Notes under the pieces: generated by a model
The model's input: only the letters and a program-made list of their open reading frames with translations
Database searches by the model: none
What the model was told of the DNA's origin: nothing
Shown: positions 16,827 to 25,153 of the stretch, one piece after another
Layout of the letters: each line of letters opens with the position of its first letter
Position numbering within the stretch: position 1 is the first letter of the stretch
NCBI RefSeq assembly: GCF_013090115.1
Contig: NZ_JABFNN010000040.1
Span: 1-64,000, forward strand
Direction of reading: 5' to 3'
Length of the DNA stretch: 64,000 bases
From: Flagellimonas amphidinii
GTDB lineage: Bacteria > Bacteroidota > Bacteroidia > Flavobacteriales > Flavobacteriaceae
Program-made: the position numbers and the translations under genes

Positions 16827-18092
16827 ATGAAAAAAAGACAATTTTTGAAGTATATGGGGAAAGCTGCTATAGCAACACCCTTTGTTTCATGGACTGCCAA
16901 TGCCAATAAGGTTTCTTTTGAGACAAATACTTATCCTACCATTATAGATGATAGCTTTTGGAAACGAATTCGGGAAGATTTTGATATTAAGCCAGATTAT
17001 GTGAACCTAGAGAATGGGTATTACTGCATTACGCCCAAACCTATAATGCAAAAACTACAGGAGTACACCCAAATGGTGAATTATGAGGGTTCCTATTATA
17101 TGAGGACCAAGCAATGGGAAAATAAGGAAAGAGTAACCGCCAAATTGGCCAAATTTGTAGGGAGTTCTCCAGAATCTATAGCAATTACAAGAAACACTAC
17201 CGAGTCTTTGGATTTAATTATCGGGGGTTTTCCATGGAAAGAAGGAGATGAGGCCATTTTTGCCCAGCAAGATTACGGGGCCATGAAAGATCATTTCTAT
17301 TTGATGCGGGACCGATATGGGGTTGTTTGTAAGGAAGTTTCCGTTCCCAACCATCCCAAATCTGATGATGAAATTGTTGCCTTGTACCAATCACAGATTA
17401 CTCCGAAGACCAAACTGTTGATGGTCTGCCATATGATAAACATCACGGGACATATATTGCCTGTTCGGAAAATATGTGATATGGCTCACAAACACGGTGT
17501 TGAAGTAATGGTGGATGGGGCTCATGCCATTGGTCATATTGATGTGAATATTTCTGAATTGAATTGCGATTACTACGGTTCAAGCTTGCACAAATGGTTG
17601 AATGCGCCTTTGGGTGTGGGATTGTTGTATGTTGCTCCCAAAAACATACCCAAAATATGGCCTTTGCTTGCCGAATACAATATAGATGAAACCGATATTC
17701 TCAGATTGAACCATACTGGAACCAATCCTGTACATATTTATTTGGCAATCAACGATGCCATAGATTATTTAGGAAGGATTGGCATTCAACGAAAAGAAGA
17801 AAGATTACGTTTTTTGCAAAAGTATTGGAGCGATGCATTACGAACTGTTCCAAATGTTGTGGTCAATACGCCTGAAGAGACTCATAGAAGCTGCGGAATT
17901 GGCAATGTTGGTATTACTAACATGAAACCTACAACTTTGGCCAAAACCTTATTGGATGAATTCCAAATCTGGACCGTGGCCATTGATGGGTTCAATGTTC
18001 ATGGTTGCAGGATTACACCCAATATTTACACAACAACCAAGGAGCTGGACACTTTTATCGCCGCAATGAAAACGCTGGCCAAACGTGTTTGA
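16827..18092 (+). CDS. Class V aminotransferase (isopenicillin-N-epimerase-like), exported
   Basis: A 421-residue PLP enzyme. The PLP region shows DGAHAIGHIDVN with the cofactor-contacting Asp/His, and the Schiff-base Lys in SSLHKWLNAPLG. The N-terminus (KKRQFLKYMGKAAIATPFVSW) looks like a Tat leader: K-R-x-F-L-K before a weakly hydrophobic stretch, with Lys in place of the first Arg. Export of a folded PLP enzyme would fit Tat. Relatives are annotated as cysteine desulfurase or isopenicillin N epimerase; no beta-lactam genes lie nearby, so the substrate is unknown. It stands alone after a terminator. Confidence 0.83.
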   Translation: MKKRQFLKYMGKAAIATPFVSWTANANKVSFETNTYPTIIDDSFWKRIREDFDIKPDYVNLENGYYCITPKPIMQKLQEYTQMVNYEGSYYMRTKQWENKERVTAKLAKFVGSSPESIAITRNTTESLDLIIGGFPWKEGDEAIFAQQDYGAMKDHFYLMRDRYGVVCKEVSVPNHPKSDDEIVALYQSQITPKTKLLMVCHMINITGHILPVRKICDMAHKHGVEVMVDGAHAIGHIDVNISELNCDYYGSSLHKWLNAPLGVGLLYVAPKNIPKIWPLLAEYNIDETDILRLNHTGTNPVHIYLAINDAIDYLGRIGIQRKEERLRFLQKYWSDALRTVPNVVVNTPEETHRSCGIGNVGITNMKPTTLAKTLLDEFQIWTVAIDGFNVHGCRITPNIYTTTKELDTFIAAMKTLAKRV

Positions 18093-18122
18093 CCAGCACA
18101 TTACTTAAAGTTTCAACTGGTT

Positions 18123-19262
18123 TTAGGTTTTAACCGTACTCTTTTTTAATCCAAACAGGGGATGTAACAACGGAATCCGAAGGATAATCAAATCATAGAT
18201 TAACCAACTAACACCAAAAGTTCCTATAACAAGAATGGATGCCTTTGGGAAAAAGCCCCAGTTCAAATCCATAATATAATAGGCAATTACCACTGTAATG
18301 GTCTGATGAAGAATATAAAAGGGATAAACAGACCTATTGGCATAGGCCAATCCCTTGCTAGGTCTATTCAACCATTGTGCCGCATAGGCGAACAATACCA
18401 ATATCCAAGACCAAAGATTGGTAATTTTCAAAAAGGCTTCGCTTAAATGTTCAAGCCAACCATCTTTTTCAATAAAGAGCCATCTACATATCAAAAGGGT
18501 AAAAGCAACAACTCCAATAATCAATGCTTTTTGTTTGATGTTGACCAAGGCATTCCAAAAAACATCCCCACAAGAAATCAGCACAAAGCCGTAAAAGAAC
18601 AATAATATATAGAACAAAATGGTAAACCAATCTCCCACTAATGCATGGGTGACTGGGAAAAAGGGTTCTACAAAAGCTTCCGCCAAAAATAGAGGTGCAA
18701 TAAAGAGATAAATTCCCAATGACTTTTGAATCAAGGCTTTAATCCATTCAATAAAACGGGTTTGATGTTTGCGCAGATGCACAAAAACTGGCGCAAGAAC
18801 AACGGAAAACAAAAATAGATAGGGCAAGAACCATAAATGGTGCCAACTCAAATTACCTTCGGGATAGGGCCCTCCCCTAAAAAGTTTTTCTTGATAAAAA
18901 TCCAAGTAAGAGCCTACAAATTCTCCATTGGCGATGCGTTCAAAATAGATTTGGGGAGGAACTATCAACAACATACCTACAAGCAGAGGAATGCCAAGGC
19001 GTAGATAGCGTTCCAGAACAAACTTGCCCATGCTTCTTTTTCCAAGCGCATAATAAGTACCCATTCCAGAGATTACAAATAGGATAGGGAGTCTCCATTG
19101 GTTTAAAAATAGCATGGGCCAACGAATCCATTCATAGATAACATTGTTTTTGAGGTGCCATCCCCATGGGACAAAAAACATGCCCACATGGTAGAAAATT
19201 AGCAATCCAAAAACAATGACCCTTAGCCAATCCAAGTCGTAACGTCTAATACTTTTTTTCAT
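18123..19262 (-). CDS. Acyltransferase-3 family membrane protein (OpgC-like)
   Basis: A 379-residue integral membrane protein with about ten hydrophobic segments. The N-terminus RRYDLDWLRVIVFGLLIFYH carries the family DxLR and catalytic-type His (about residue 25), and LSWHHLWFLPYLF is the second conserved family motif. The family transfers acyl groups (acetyl, succinyl) to periplasmic or surface glycans and lipids. The closest resemblance is to MdoC/OpgC-like proteins of Bacteroidetes. It lies about 100 bp downstream of an AraC-type regulator on the same strand, which may control it. The acceptor is unknown. Confidence 0.82.
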   Translation of the reverse strand: MKKSIRRYDLDWLRVIVFGLLIFYHVGMFFVPWGWHLKNNVIYEWIRWPMLFLNQWRLPILFVISGMGTYYALGKRSMGKFVLERYLRLGIPLLVGMLLIVPPQIYFERIANGEFVGSYLDFYQEKLFRGGPYPEGNLSWHHLWFLPYLFLFSVVLAPVFVHLRKHQTRFIEWIKALIQKSLGIYLFIAPLFLAEAFVEPFFPVTHALVGDWFTILFYILLFFYGFVLISCGDVFWNALVNIKQKALIIGVVAFTLLICRWLFIEKDGWLEHLSEAFLKITNLWSWILVLFAYAAQWLNRPSKGLAYANRSVYPFYILHQTITVVIAYYIMDLNWGFFPKASILVIGTFGVSWLIYDLIILRIPLLHPLFGLKKSTVKT

Positions 19263-19358
19263 GATGAATAAACTTTCAGCAAAAGTGGAGTTTGCTTCTG
19301 TAAAGCTGTTTAGTATTTATGCTGAATGCGTCCTGAATTGTAATTCTGGAGAAAAAAC

Positions 19359-20519
19359 CTAGTTTTTTTGTTTTAGAAAAATAGATGGAGAATGTCCAGT
19401 ATGTTTCTTAAATGCATTGTAAAAAGCTGATTTTGAACTGAACCCAACTGATTTGCCAATGGCCTCGATGGTTAGATTGGAAAAAGCAGGGTCTAACAGT
19501 CTTTCCTTAGCGGTACTTACCCTTTTTTGGTTCAGATAATCATTAAAGTTGAGACCTGTTTCAGAATTAATGGATTTAGAGAGGGTGTTTGTGCTGGTCT
19601 CAAGTTTTTCAGAAAGGTCTTTTAATGAAGAATTTTGAACCAAAAAGTATGTATTGTCCTCAACATAGGCATCAATATCTTCAAAAGAAAGTGAATCACT
19701 GGTAAGGGTTTCATATCTGTCAGCAATCCATGAATTTTCAAAAAACCTGGATTCTGAAAGCACAAAAAAGGAGCTCATAAATGCAATTGCGGCCACAAAA
19801 ATTACTATAAAATGATCGCCACCGTCATCTTCATAGTTTAAATAGATGATGAACACCATGGCCAGTAGAAGAATTAACAACAATACTGTGTTTCTGGTAA
19901 AAGCGTATTTGTCAATTTTTACTTTCTGGGTTGGCAATTTCTTCTGTTTTTTCTTTCTGTAAACAATGATTCCACTCAACACCAAATAAAAGGTGAAACT
20001 GGCCAGCATGATCCATCTGAATTCATCTTTGATGAATTGATATTTATAAGTCACCCAATCGGGAACGGAAACCATGGGAATGTCATCATGGTATGCATCT
20101 AAATAAGCATTTAGTTTTACGGAAATGGGATTCAGGAAATATCCTATCTGGGATACCAAATAAAGTAAAGGGACCAAAAAGTGTATCCAATGCTTTTTAA
20201 AGGTGATGGGTTTTCGCTCCAAGAGCGCATAGACAAAAAAGTAGATGGTTGGGGCGATCATCAGTACAAAAACTTCTGTGGAGTCGTTAAATTGAATCAG
20301 ATACTTTATGAGACCTGTATAGCACAAATAAGTATCAGTACAGACCAAGGCTTGGAAGAATAAAGACCATCCGAATATTCTAATAGCAGAATTCTTTTTG
20401 GAACGAACAAAGATGACCATCCCTAAAAAATAGGTCTGAACAATGCCCAAAAACATGATGTGCGATGCTAAATTGTACCGCACTGGGATTTGATCTATGA
20501 TATGTTGAACGCCATCCAT
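19359..20519 (-). CDS. AraC-family regulator with multi-helix membrane N-domain
   Basis: A 386-residue membrane-bound transcription regulator. About seven or eight hydrophobic helices fill residues 18-245. The AraC/HTH_18 domain lies at about 285-386, with LKDLSEKLETSTNTLSKSIN as first HTH and LTIEAIGKSVGFSSKSAFYNAF as the second, ending KKHTGHSPSIFLKQ. This architecture is common in Flavobacteriia and presumably senses a membrane or periplasmic signal. One base separates its ATG from the stop of the preceding metallophosphoesterase gene, so they form one unit. The neighbouring acyltransferase gene is a likely target. Confidence 0.88.
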   Translation of the reverse strand: MDGVQHIIDQIPVRYNLASHIMFLGIVQTYFLGMVIFVRSKKNSAIRIFGWSLFFQALVCTDTYLCYTGLIKYLIQFNDSTEVFVLMIAPTIYFFVYALLERKPITFKKHWIHFLVPLLYLVSQIGYFLNPISVKLNAYLDAYHDDIPMVSVPDWVTYKYQFIKDEFRWIMLASFTFYLVLSGIIVYRKKKQKKLPTQKVKIDKYAFTRNTVLLLILLLAMVFIIYLNYEDDGGDHFIVIFVAAIAFMSSFFVLSESRFFENSWIADRYETLTSDSLSFEDIDAYVEDNTYFLVQNSSLKDLSEKLETSTNTLSKSINSETGLNFNDYLNQKRVSTAKERLLDPAFSNLTIEAIGKSVGFSSKSAFYNAFKKHTGHSPSIFLKQKN

Positions 20520-20520
20520 G

Positions 20521-21417
20521 TTATTGTTCCATATAATCCCTTAGTTTTTCAGGTCCTTCCAATAAAACTCGTACAATCTGAAGAGTGCCATCCACTTTAG
20601 TGGAAATGTGCCATTTAATGAGTGAGATTTCTCCGTTGACTATTTCAATTCCGGTAATACTTCTAGGGTGCACACAACTACCATCGTTAAAAAAAGGTAT
20701 TTGTCCTGGTTCGGGAAACCTTGGTCTGTGGGTATGTCCCGCAATGGTGATTCTTAATTTGTTTTTAAGAATCCAGCGTTTGATGCGTTTTTCAATTCTG
20801 ATCAGTTCTTTGTAGTTCTTGGCGGGACTTGTTGGGTCAGCAATTCCAACAACCTGTAAAGGTTTCCAAAGTACTCTAACCAAAAACCGGCCGATTCGCC
20901 AGCATACATAGTTCCACCAATCAGCTTGGTGTCCGTGGGTGCAGAATAATTCTTGTCCTGTTTCCGAATGCTTCAGAATCAACGCTTCCTGATATACAAT
21001 TCCTTCAAATAAAGCTTTATCAGAATCATCTATGGGTTCAAAATAACTGGAGAGATGTTTATCCACGTAGTTTGGATCCCGGTAAACCATATCGTGGTTG
21101 CCCCAAACCATGTACAACCGTTTTTCCAAATGAAAGCTTCGTAACAATTGGAAAACGTTCTTATGGGCCTCAAAAATGGAATCAAAGGTCAGGTTTTCCC
21201 AAAGCTCGTCCCCATCACCCAGTTCACAATAATGAAACCCTTCTCGATAATAGTGATTGAGTGCATGGAAATAGATATTTCTGTTGTTGGCAAAGTCATC
21301 TGCAAAGCTATTATCACCTCTGTGGCAGTCACTAAAAAGAATAAATTTTGAAGTATCATCAAAGGGAATGACCTTGGCATTGTTATAGGCTCGATCTAAT
21401 CTAGAGAAGGAAGACAT
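20521..21417 (-). CDS. Calcineurin-like metallophosphoesterase
   Basis: A 298-residue protein with the dimetal phosphoesterase motifs in order: FSDCHRGDN (D-x-H), GDGDELWEN (GD), WGNHD (GNHD), THGHQADWW and TIAGHTHRP (GHxH). No signal peptide is seen when the ATG at 21417 is used; an in-frame start at 21540 would reach into the promoter of the divergent gene and adds an atypical segment. A role on lipid-linked substrates such as UDP-diacylglucosamine (LpxH-type) is conceivable but not shown. It is followed after one base by the AraC-type regulator. Confidence 0.87.
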   Translation of the reverse strand: MSSFSRLDRAYNNAKVIPFDDTSKFILFSDCHRGDNSFADDFANNRNIYFHALNHYYREGFHYCELGDGDELWENLTFDSIFEAHKNVFQLLRSFHLEKRLYMVWGNHDMVYRDPNYVDKHLSSYFEPIDDSDKALFEGIVYQEALILKHSETGQELFCTHGHQADWWNYVCWRIGRFLVRVLWKPLQVVGIADPTSPAKNYKELIRIEKRIKRWILKNKLRITIAGHTHRPRFPEPGQIPFFNDGSCVHPRSITGIEIVNGEISLIKWHISTKVDGTLQIVRVLLEGPEKLRDYMEQ

Positions 21418-21497
21418 GCAAGAAATTTTACTAAAGATCAAAAAAAATGGACAAATACATAAAGATTCTCTTAACAAGGGGGCATTTTTTCTTTTTG

Positions 21498-21505
21498 TAA
21501 CTTTA
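21498..21505 (+). promoter_or_regulatory. Possible -7 box for the GAF protein gene
   Basis: TAACTTTA matches seven of eight positions of TAnnTTTG and lies 26 bp before the ATG at 21532, after a T-rich stretch. It falls outside the divergent gene only if that gene starts at 21417. Confidence 0.3.
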
Positions 21506-21531
21506 CCAGCTAAACCTCGACTAACAAACGT

Positions 21532-23904
21532 ATGCAGCAAAATTACGATGGAGAAAGCCCACTTGTTCAGCTGGTCAGTTTCAATAAATTATTGGAACAT
21601 TATGATGAACAGGCGAAGAGCAAGGACAAATATCTTGCTGATAGGGCTAAATATGTTTTGGATGCACAAGCCCCTTATCCTGAACTAAGGGAAGGCTTCA
21701 ATGATGTTAGTTTGTTGGAGAAGCACAAGGATATTATTCGCATAATCCTTGCCGATACTTTTGCTCCCGTACTTACACAAAATGAAATCAAAACGGCCTC
21801 AACTCCTTTTGAAAACATTGTTTTCAATTCTTCGAAGCGGTTTCAGGATATTATTAAAAATGCAGGAGAAGGATTTGAGTTGAAAATCCGTAACATGGCC
21901 ATGGACCTCAATTACATTATGAAATGTAGTGTAATATTGAACTTTTACTATGGGTTTAAAATGGATTTCAGAAGACCTTTGTTCTATGATATTCCAGATG
22001 CCAATGGTGTAATGCGACACTATAGAATTCTGTACAATGCGGATTTCATGGAAATCATCCCCACGGAAAAAAGTAAGGAACTTACCCAAGAGGATGTCAA
22101 TGAGCTTTTGGAGAATTTTGGTAATGTTGAGCTATGGAAGGAAAAAATCCCACCCAATAGTTTCATTTCCAAAGGGTTTGTTGTTTCGAATATGTTTGAT
22201 GTAACTGCTGAACATTCCATATCTGAGATCAAATCAACCCTAATAGGTGGAAACAAAAGGTCCAAGGAAAGCTTCATGGAAAGTTTTCAAGATACCTTTA
22301 GGTCCTTGTTCAACCTGAAGAAGATAAAAGTGGGCTTCGCAGGTTACGACTCCAATGCCAATCGTTTTCTAAAGGTTCATGGAAAGGGCATAGAAAGCTA
22401 TATTTTAAATGGAAAAGAAATGGAGTCATGTGATACCATGCTCTGTGAATATTCCAAAGGAAAACTGTTTCAGGAAAGCACTTATTATGCTATTTCCAAT
22501 GTAGAAAAATACTATGAAAGAAGCGGTGGAACGCAACCGTATAAAAATCTCTACGATCAAGGCATAAAAAGTGCCATTCTGGCCCCAATTTCTGACAATG
22601 GAAATCTTTTAGGGGTTTTGGAATTGGTTTCAACTACAATTAACGAGTTGAACAGTGTCAATGCCATCAAGTTGGATGATGTAATGCCCTTTATCGTCTC
22701 AGCCGTTCTACGATCTATAGAGGAGCAGGAAAATCTGGTGGATGCCATTATTCAACATGAATGCACCACGGTACACTCTTCAGTCTACTGGAAGTTTCAA
22801 GAAGAGGCCAAACGTTTTATGACGGATGAATTGGCCGGAAACCAAGCAGTATTCCGAGAAATTGTATTTAAAGATGTTTATCCGTTGTACGGACAAGTAG
22901 ATATTAAGGAATCCTCCAAGCAGCGCAATATTTCAATTCAGCGGGATTTAATGATTCAACTTTCTGAAATCAACAGTGTTCTGGAAGTGGCCATCAAAAA
23001 ATTCAAATTACCTATTTATGAAGAACTCATGTTCCGAGTTAATCTTTATTTGGATGAGGTGAAAGATGCCATGTATACCCACACAGAACAATCTGTTTTC
23101 GATTTTGTAAAGGATGAGGTAAATCCAATTTTGAAGCATCTTAAGAAAGAAGATGAAGAGCTGAGGTCACTTATTGAAAGATATGAGTCGCAAATAGATG
23201 AGACAACAGAATCCTATTATGACCATCGCCGTAACTATGACGAAAGTGTAATGGAGGCCAATAAGCAGTTAGCATCCTTGTTGGACAAAAAGCAGATAGA
23301 GGCCCAAGCCATGTTCCCACACTACTTTGAGCGTTACAAGACAGATGGCGTGGAGCACAACCTGTATATTGGGAGCTCCATCGCCAATGACCGTGAGTTT
23401 GATGAACTTTATCTGAACAATTTGAGATTGTGGCAGCTTCAGGTAATGTGTGATATGGAGAACAAATACTATGAGCTAAAACCTAAGTTACCGGTTAAGT
23501 TGGATGTAGCTTCCCTTATTTTGGTCTACAGCACCGCCATGTCCATACGATTTAGAATGGATGAAAAACGATTTGATGTTGATGGGACCTATAATGCCCG
23601 ATATGAAATCATTAAAAAGCGTATAGACAAATCCTACATTAAAGGAACCAATGAAAGATTGACGCAAAAAGGAAAGCTATCCATTGTGTATTCCCAAAGA
23701 AAGGATGAGAGAGAATACATGCGTTATATCCAATTCCTTAAATCAAAAGGCTATTTTACCAATAATATTGAAATAGTTGAATTGGAAGGTCTTCAGGGGG
23801 TTAGTGGTCTCAAAGCAATCCGAGCAGAAATCCTGTACGGAAAAGATAAAAAGTCGAAGCGTTCCTACACTTATGATGATTTAATGGAGGAGTTGAAATC
23901 CTAA
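21532..23904 (+). CDS. Large GAF-domain protein of unknown function
   Basis: A 790-residue cytoplasmic protein without signal peptide or membrane segments. A GAF-like segment lies at about 330-400 (ESTYYAISNVEKYYERSG, IKSAILAPISDNGNLLGVLELVS). The C-terminal half (about 450-650) is acidic and helical, probably coiled coil (KKEDEELRSLIERYESQIDE). No kinase, cyclase or phosphodiesterase output domain is recognisable, so it may be a ligand-binding scaffold. I recall similar GAF proteins as conserved single genes in flavobacteria. It is convergent with the HD/Pycsar-effector gene two bases away, with no shared transcription. Confidence 0.75.
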   Translation: MQQNYDGESPLVQLVSFNKLLEHYDEQAKSKDKYLADRAKYVLDAQAPYPELREGFNDVSLLEKHKDIIRIILADTFAPVLTQNEIKTASTPFENIVFNSSKRFQDIIKNAGEGFELKIRNMAMDLNYIMKCSVILNFYYGFKMDFRRPLFYDIPDANGVMRHYRILYNADFMEIIPTEKSKELTQEDVNELLENFGNVELWKEKIPPNSFISKGFVVSNMFDVTAEHSISEIKSTLIGGNKRSKESFMESFQDTFRSLFNLKKIKVGFAGYDSNANRFLKVHGKGIESYILNGKEMESCDTMLCEYSKGKLFQESTYYAISNVEKYYERSGGTQPYKNLYDQGIKSAILAPISDNGNLLGVLELVSTTINELNSVNAIKLDDVMPFIVSAVLRSIEEQENLVDAIIQHECTTVHSSVYWKFQEEAKRFMTDELAGNQAVFREIVFKDVYPLYGQVDIKESSKQRNISIQRDLMIQLSEINSVLEVAIKKFKLPIYEELMFRVNLYLDEVKDAMYTHTEQSVFDFVKDEVNPILKHLKKEDEELRSLIERYESQIDETTESYYDHRRNYDESVMEANKQLASLLDKKQIEAQAMFPHYFERYKTDGVEHNLYIGSSIANDREFDELYLNNLRLWQLQVMCDMENKYYELKPKLPVKLDVASLILVYSTAMSIRFRMDEKRFDVDGTYNARYEIIKKRIDKSYIKGTNERLTQKGKLSIVYSQRKDEREYMRYIQFLKSKGYFTNNIEIVELEGLQGVSGLKAIRAEILYGKDKKSKRSYTYDDLMEELKS

Positions 23905-23906
23905 GA

Positions 23907-25100
23907 TTAAAAATTCAATCGATCAGGGCCAAAAAACCTAAAGGCAATCCCAAAAGCGATTACTGAAATAATCATGCCCACCATGAAAATGTTATAGGTA
24001 AGCCTCAGGATTTTATACTTTTTGTTGAGGACCAATCCCAAAAAGTAAAGGTCTTTGGTAAGTGAAGAATATACGTAGTCTTTATCTTTAACCAATTCCT
24101 GAAGGGCCCACTCGTAATCTTCCAGTTTCATTTTATGAAAGTTTCCAAAGAACAATAGATTCACCTTTTTTTGATTTACATCCTCTTTAGTGAACTCTCC
24201 ACTGGTAACATTGGGTCTTGTTGCTAGAATAGATAATACCATGGAGACCACACTAAAAATGATAAAGATTACAGTAGGGTAAATAAGGTATGTGTTGGAA
24301 GGGTTGTCCAACTTCGGAATGAGATTGGCCAATACCAAAGAGATAATGATGGCATTTACCGATAATAAGATGTTCGCTTTGGTATCTGCAATATCACTTA
24401 ATTTAAGATGGTTTTTAAGGGTGACTCTGTAGAGTGTTTGTACACTTCTATCCGGACTTTCATTTTTATATTTTGCCTTAAGGGCCTCTTTTTTGGCAAT
24501 TTCCTTTTCAGCTTTTTTTTCTTTGACCAGTTGTTTTAGGTTTCGCTCCTTACCTTCTTCCCAGTTTTCCTTGGCGTAATCTGTGTAGTATTGATGTTCA
24601 TTGCGGAACATCTTTATGTTCTCGTCCCGCCAGTCTTTATTAGTGTATTTGGCCACACCCAATTTTTCTAGTTCCTCTTTGAGGAAATCTGTAGTTTCCC
24701 AGTAACTTCTTTGTGCAAAATGGGAACTGTCGGCATCTCTTATAATTTCTTCCGATAAATTTGTGGGCTCATGGTAGCGCTCAGTGGCCAGAATGTAGGA
24801 ACAAATACTTTCAATTGCTTCTTTATCATAACCATTCTCATTCAGAAATTTTTTTGCAATTTCACAACCGGCCTCTTCATGCTTTTTAATGGTTTTGGTG
24901 TAGCCGGTGTCATGGAACCAAGCTGCCAAAATTAGCTTTTCATTCTCGGCCTCATCAAGATTATAGAAATTGAGTAATTCTTTAGTACTTTTAACTACAC
25001 GCTGGGTATGGCGCAAATTGTGGTAAAGGAAGTTGGGATCCAATAGGTTCTCTAAAATTTCCGTGACAAAGGATTCAGCTTTTCCAACAATTTCCGACAT
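23907..25100 (-). CDS. HD-domain phosphohydrolase fused to Pycsar-type transmembrane effector domain
   Basis: A 397-residue two-domain protein. The N-terminal HD domain (about 1-150) keeps the metal ligands: H31 in HNLRHTQRV, H63-D64 in WFHDTGY and an Asp of IRDADSSHF. A charged coiled-coil linker (about 170-220) follows. The C-terminal half (about 222-395) has the DUF5706/PycTM signature (LSDIADTKANILLSVNA) with membrane helices at about 245-262, 272-293 and 372-392. PycTM domains are the membrane-disrupting effectors of cyclic-pyrimidine (Pycsar) phage defence. No cyclase gene is in the window, so this is more likely a conserved housekeeping or stand-alone signalling protein. The specificity of the HD site is unknown. 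Confidence 0.85.
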   Translation of the reverse strand: MSEIVGKAESFVTEILENLLDPNFLYHNLRHTQRVVKSTKELLNFYNLDEAENEKLILAAWFHDTGYTKTIKKHEEAGCEIAKKFLNENGYDKEAIESICSYILATERYHEPTNLSEEIIRDADSSHFAQRSYWETTDFLKEELEKLGVAKYTNKDWRDENIKMFRNEHQYYTDYAKENWEEGKERNLKQLVKEKKAEKEIAKKEALKAKYKNESPDRSVQTLYRVTLKNHLKLSDIADTKANILLSVNAIIISLVLANLIPKLDNPSNTYLIYPTVIFIIFSVVSMVLSILATRPNVTSGEFTKEDVNQKKVNLLFFGNFHKMKLEDYEWALQELVKDKDYVYSSLTKDLYFLGLVLNKKYKILRLTYNIFMVGMIISVIAFGIAFRFFGPDRLNF

Positions 25101-25153
25101 AATAGTGCTTTAAAACATCCAAAATACAAAATTTTGGAATCAACCTTGTGGAT

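Noticed and set aside
16827..18092. Beta-lactam biosynthesis (isopenicillin N epimerase)
   Set aside because: Only general class V aminotransferase similarity; no other beta-lactam genes in the window.
23907..25100. Complete Pycsar defence operon
   Set aside because: Only the effector-type domain is present, fused to an HD domain; no pyrimidine cyclase gene is adjacent on either side.
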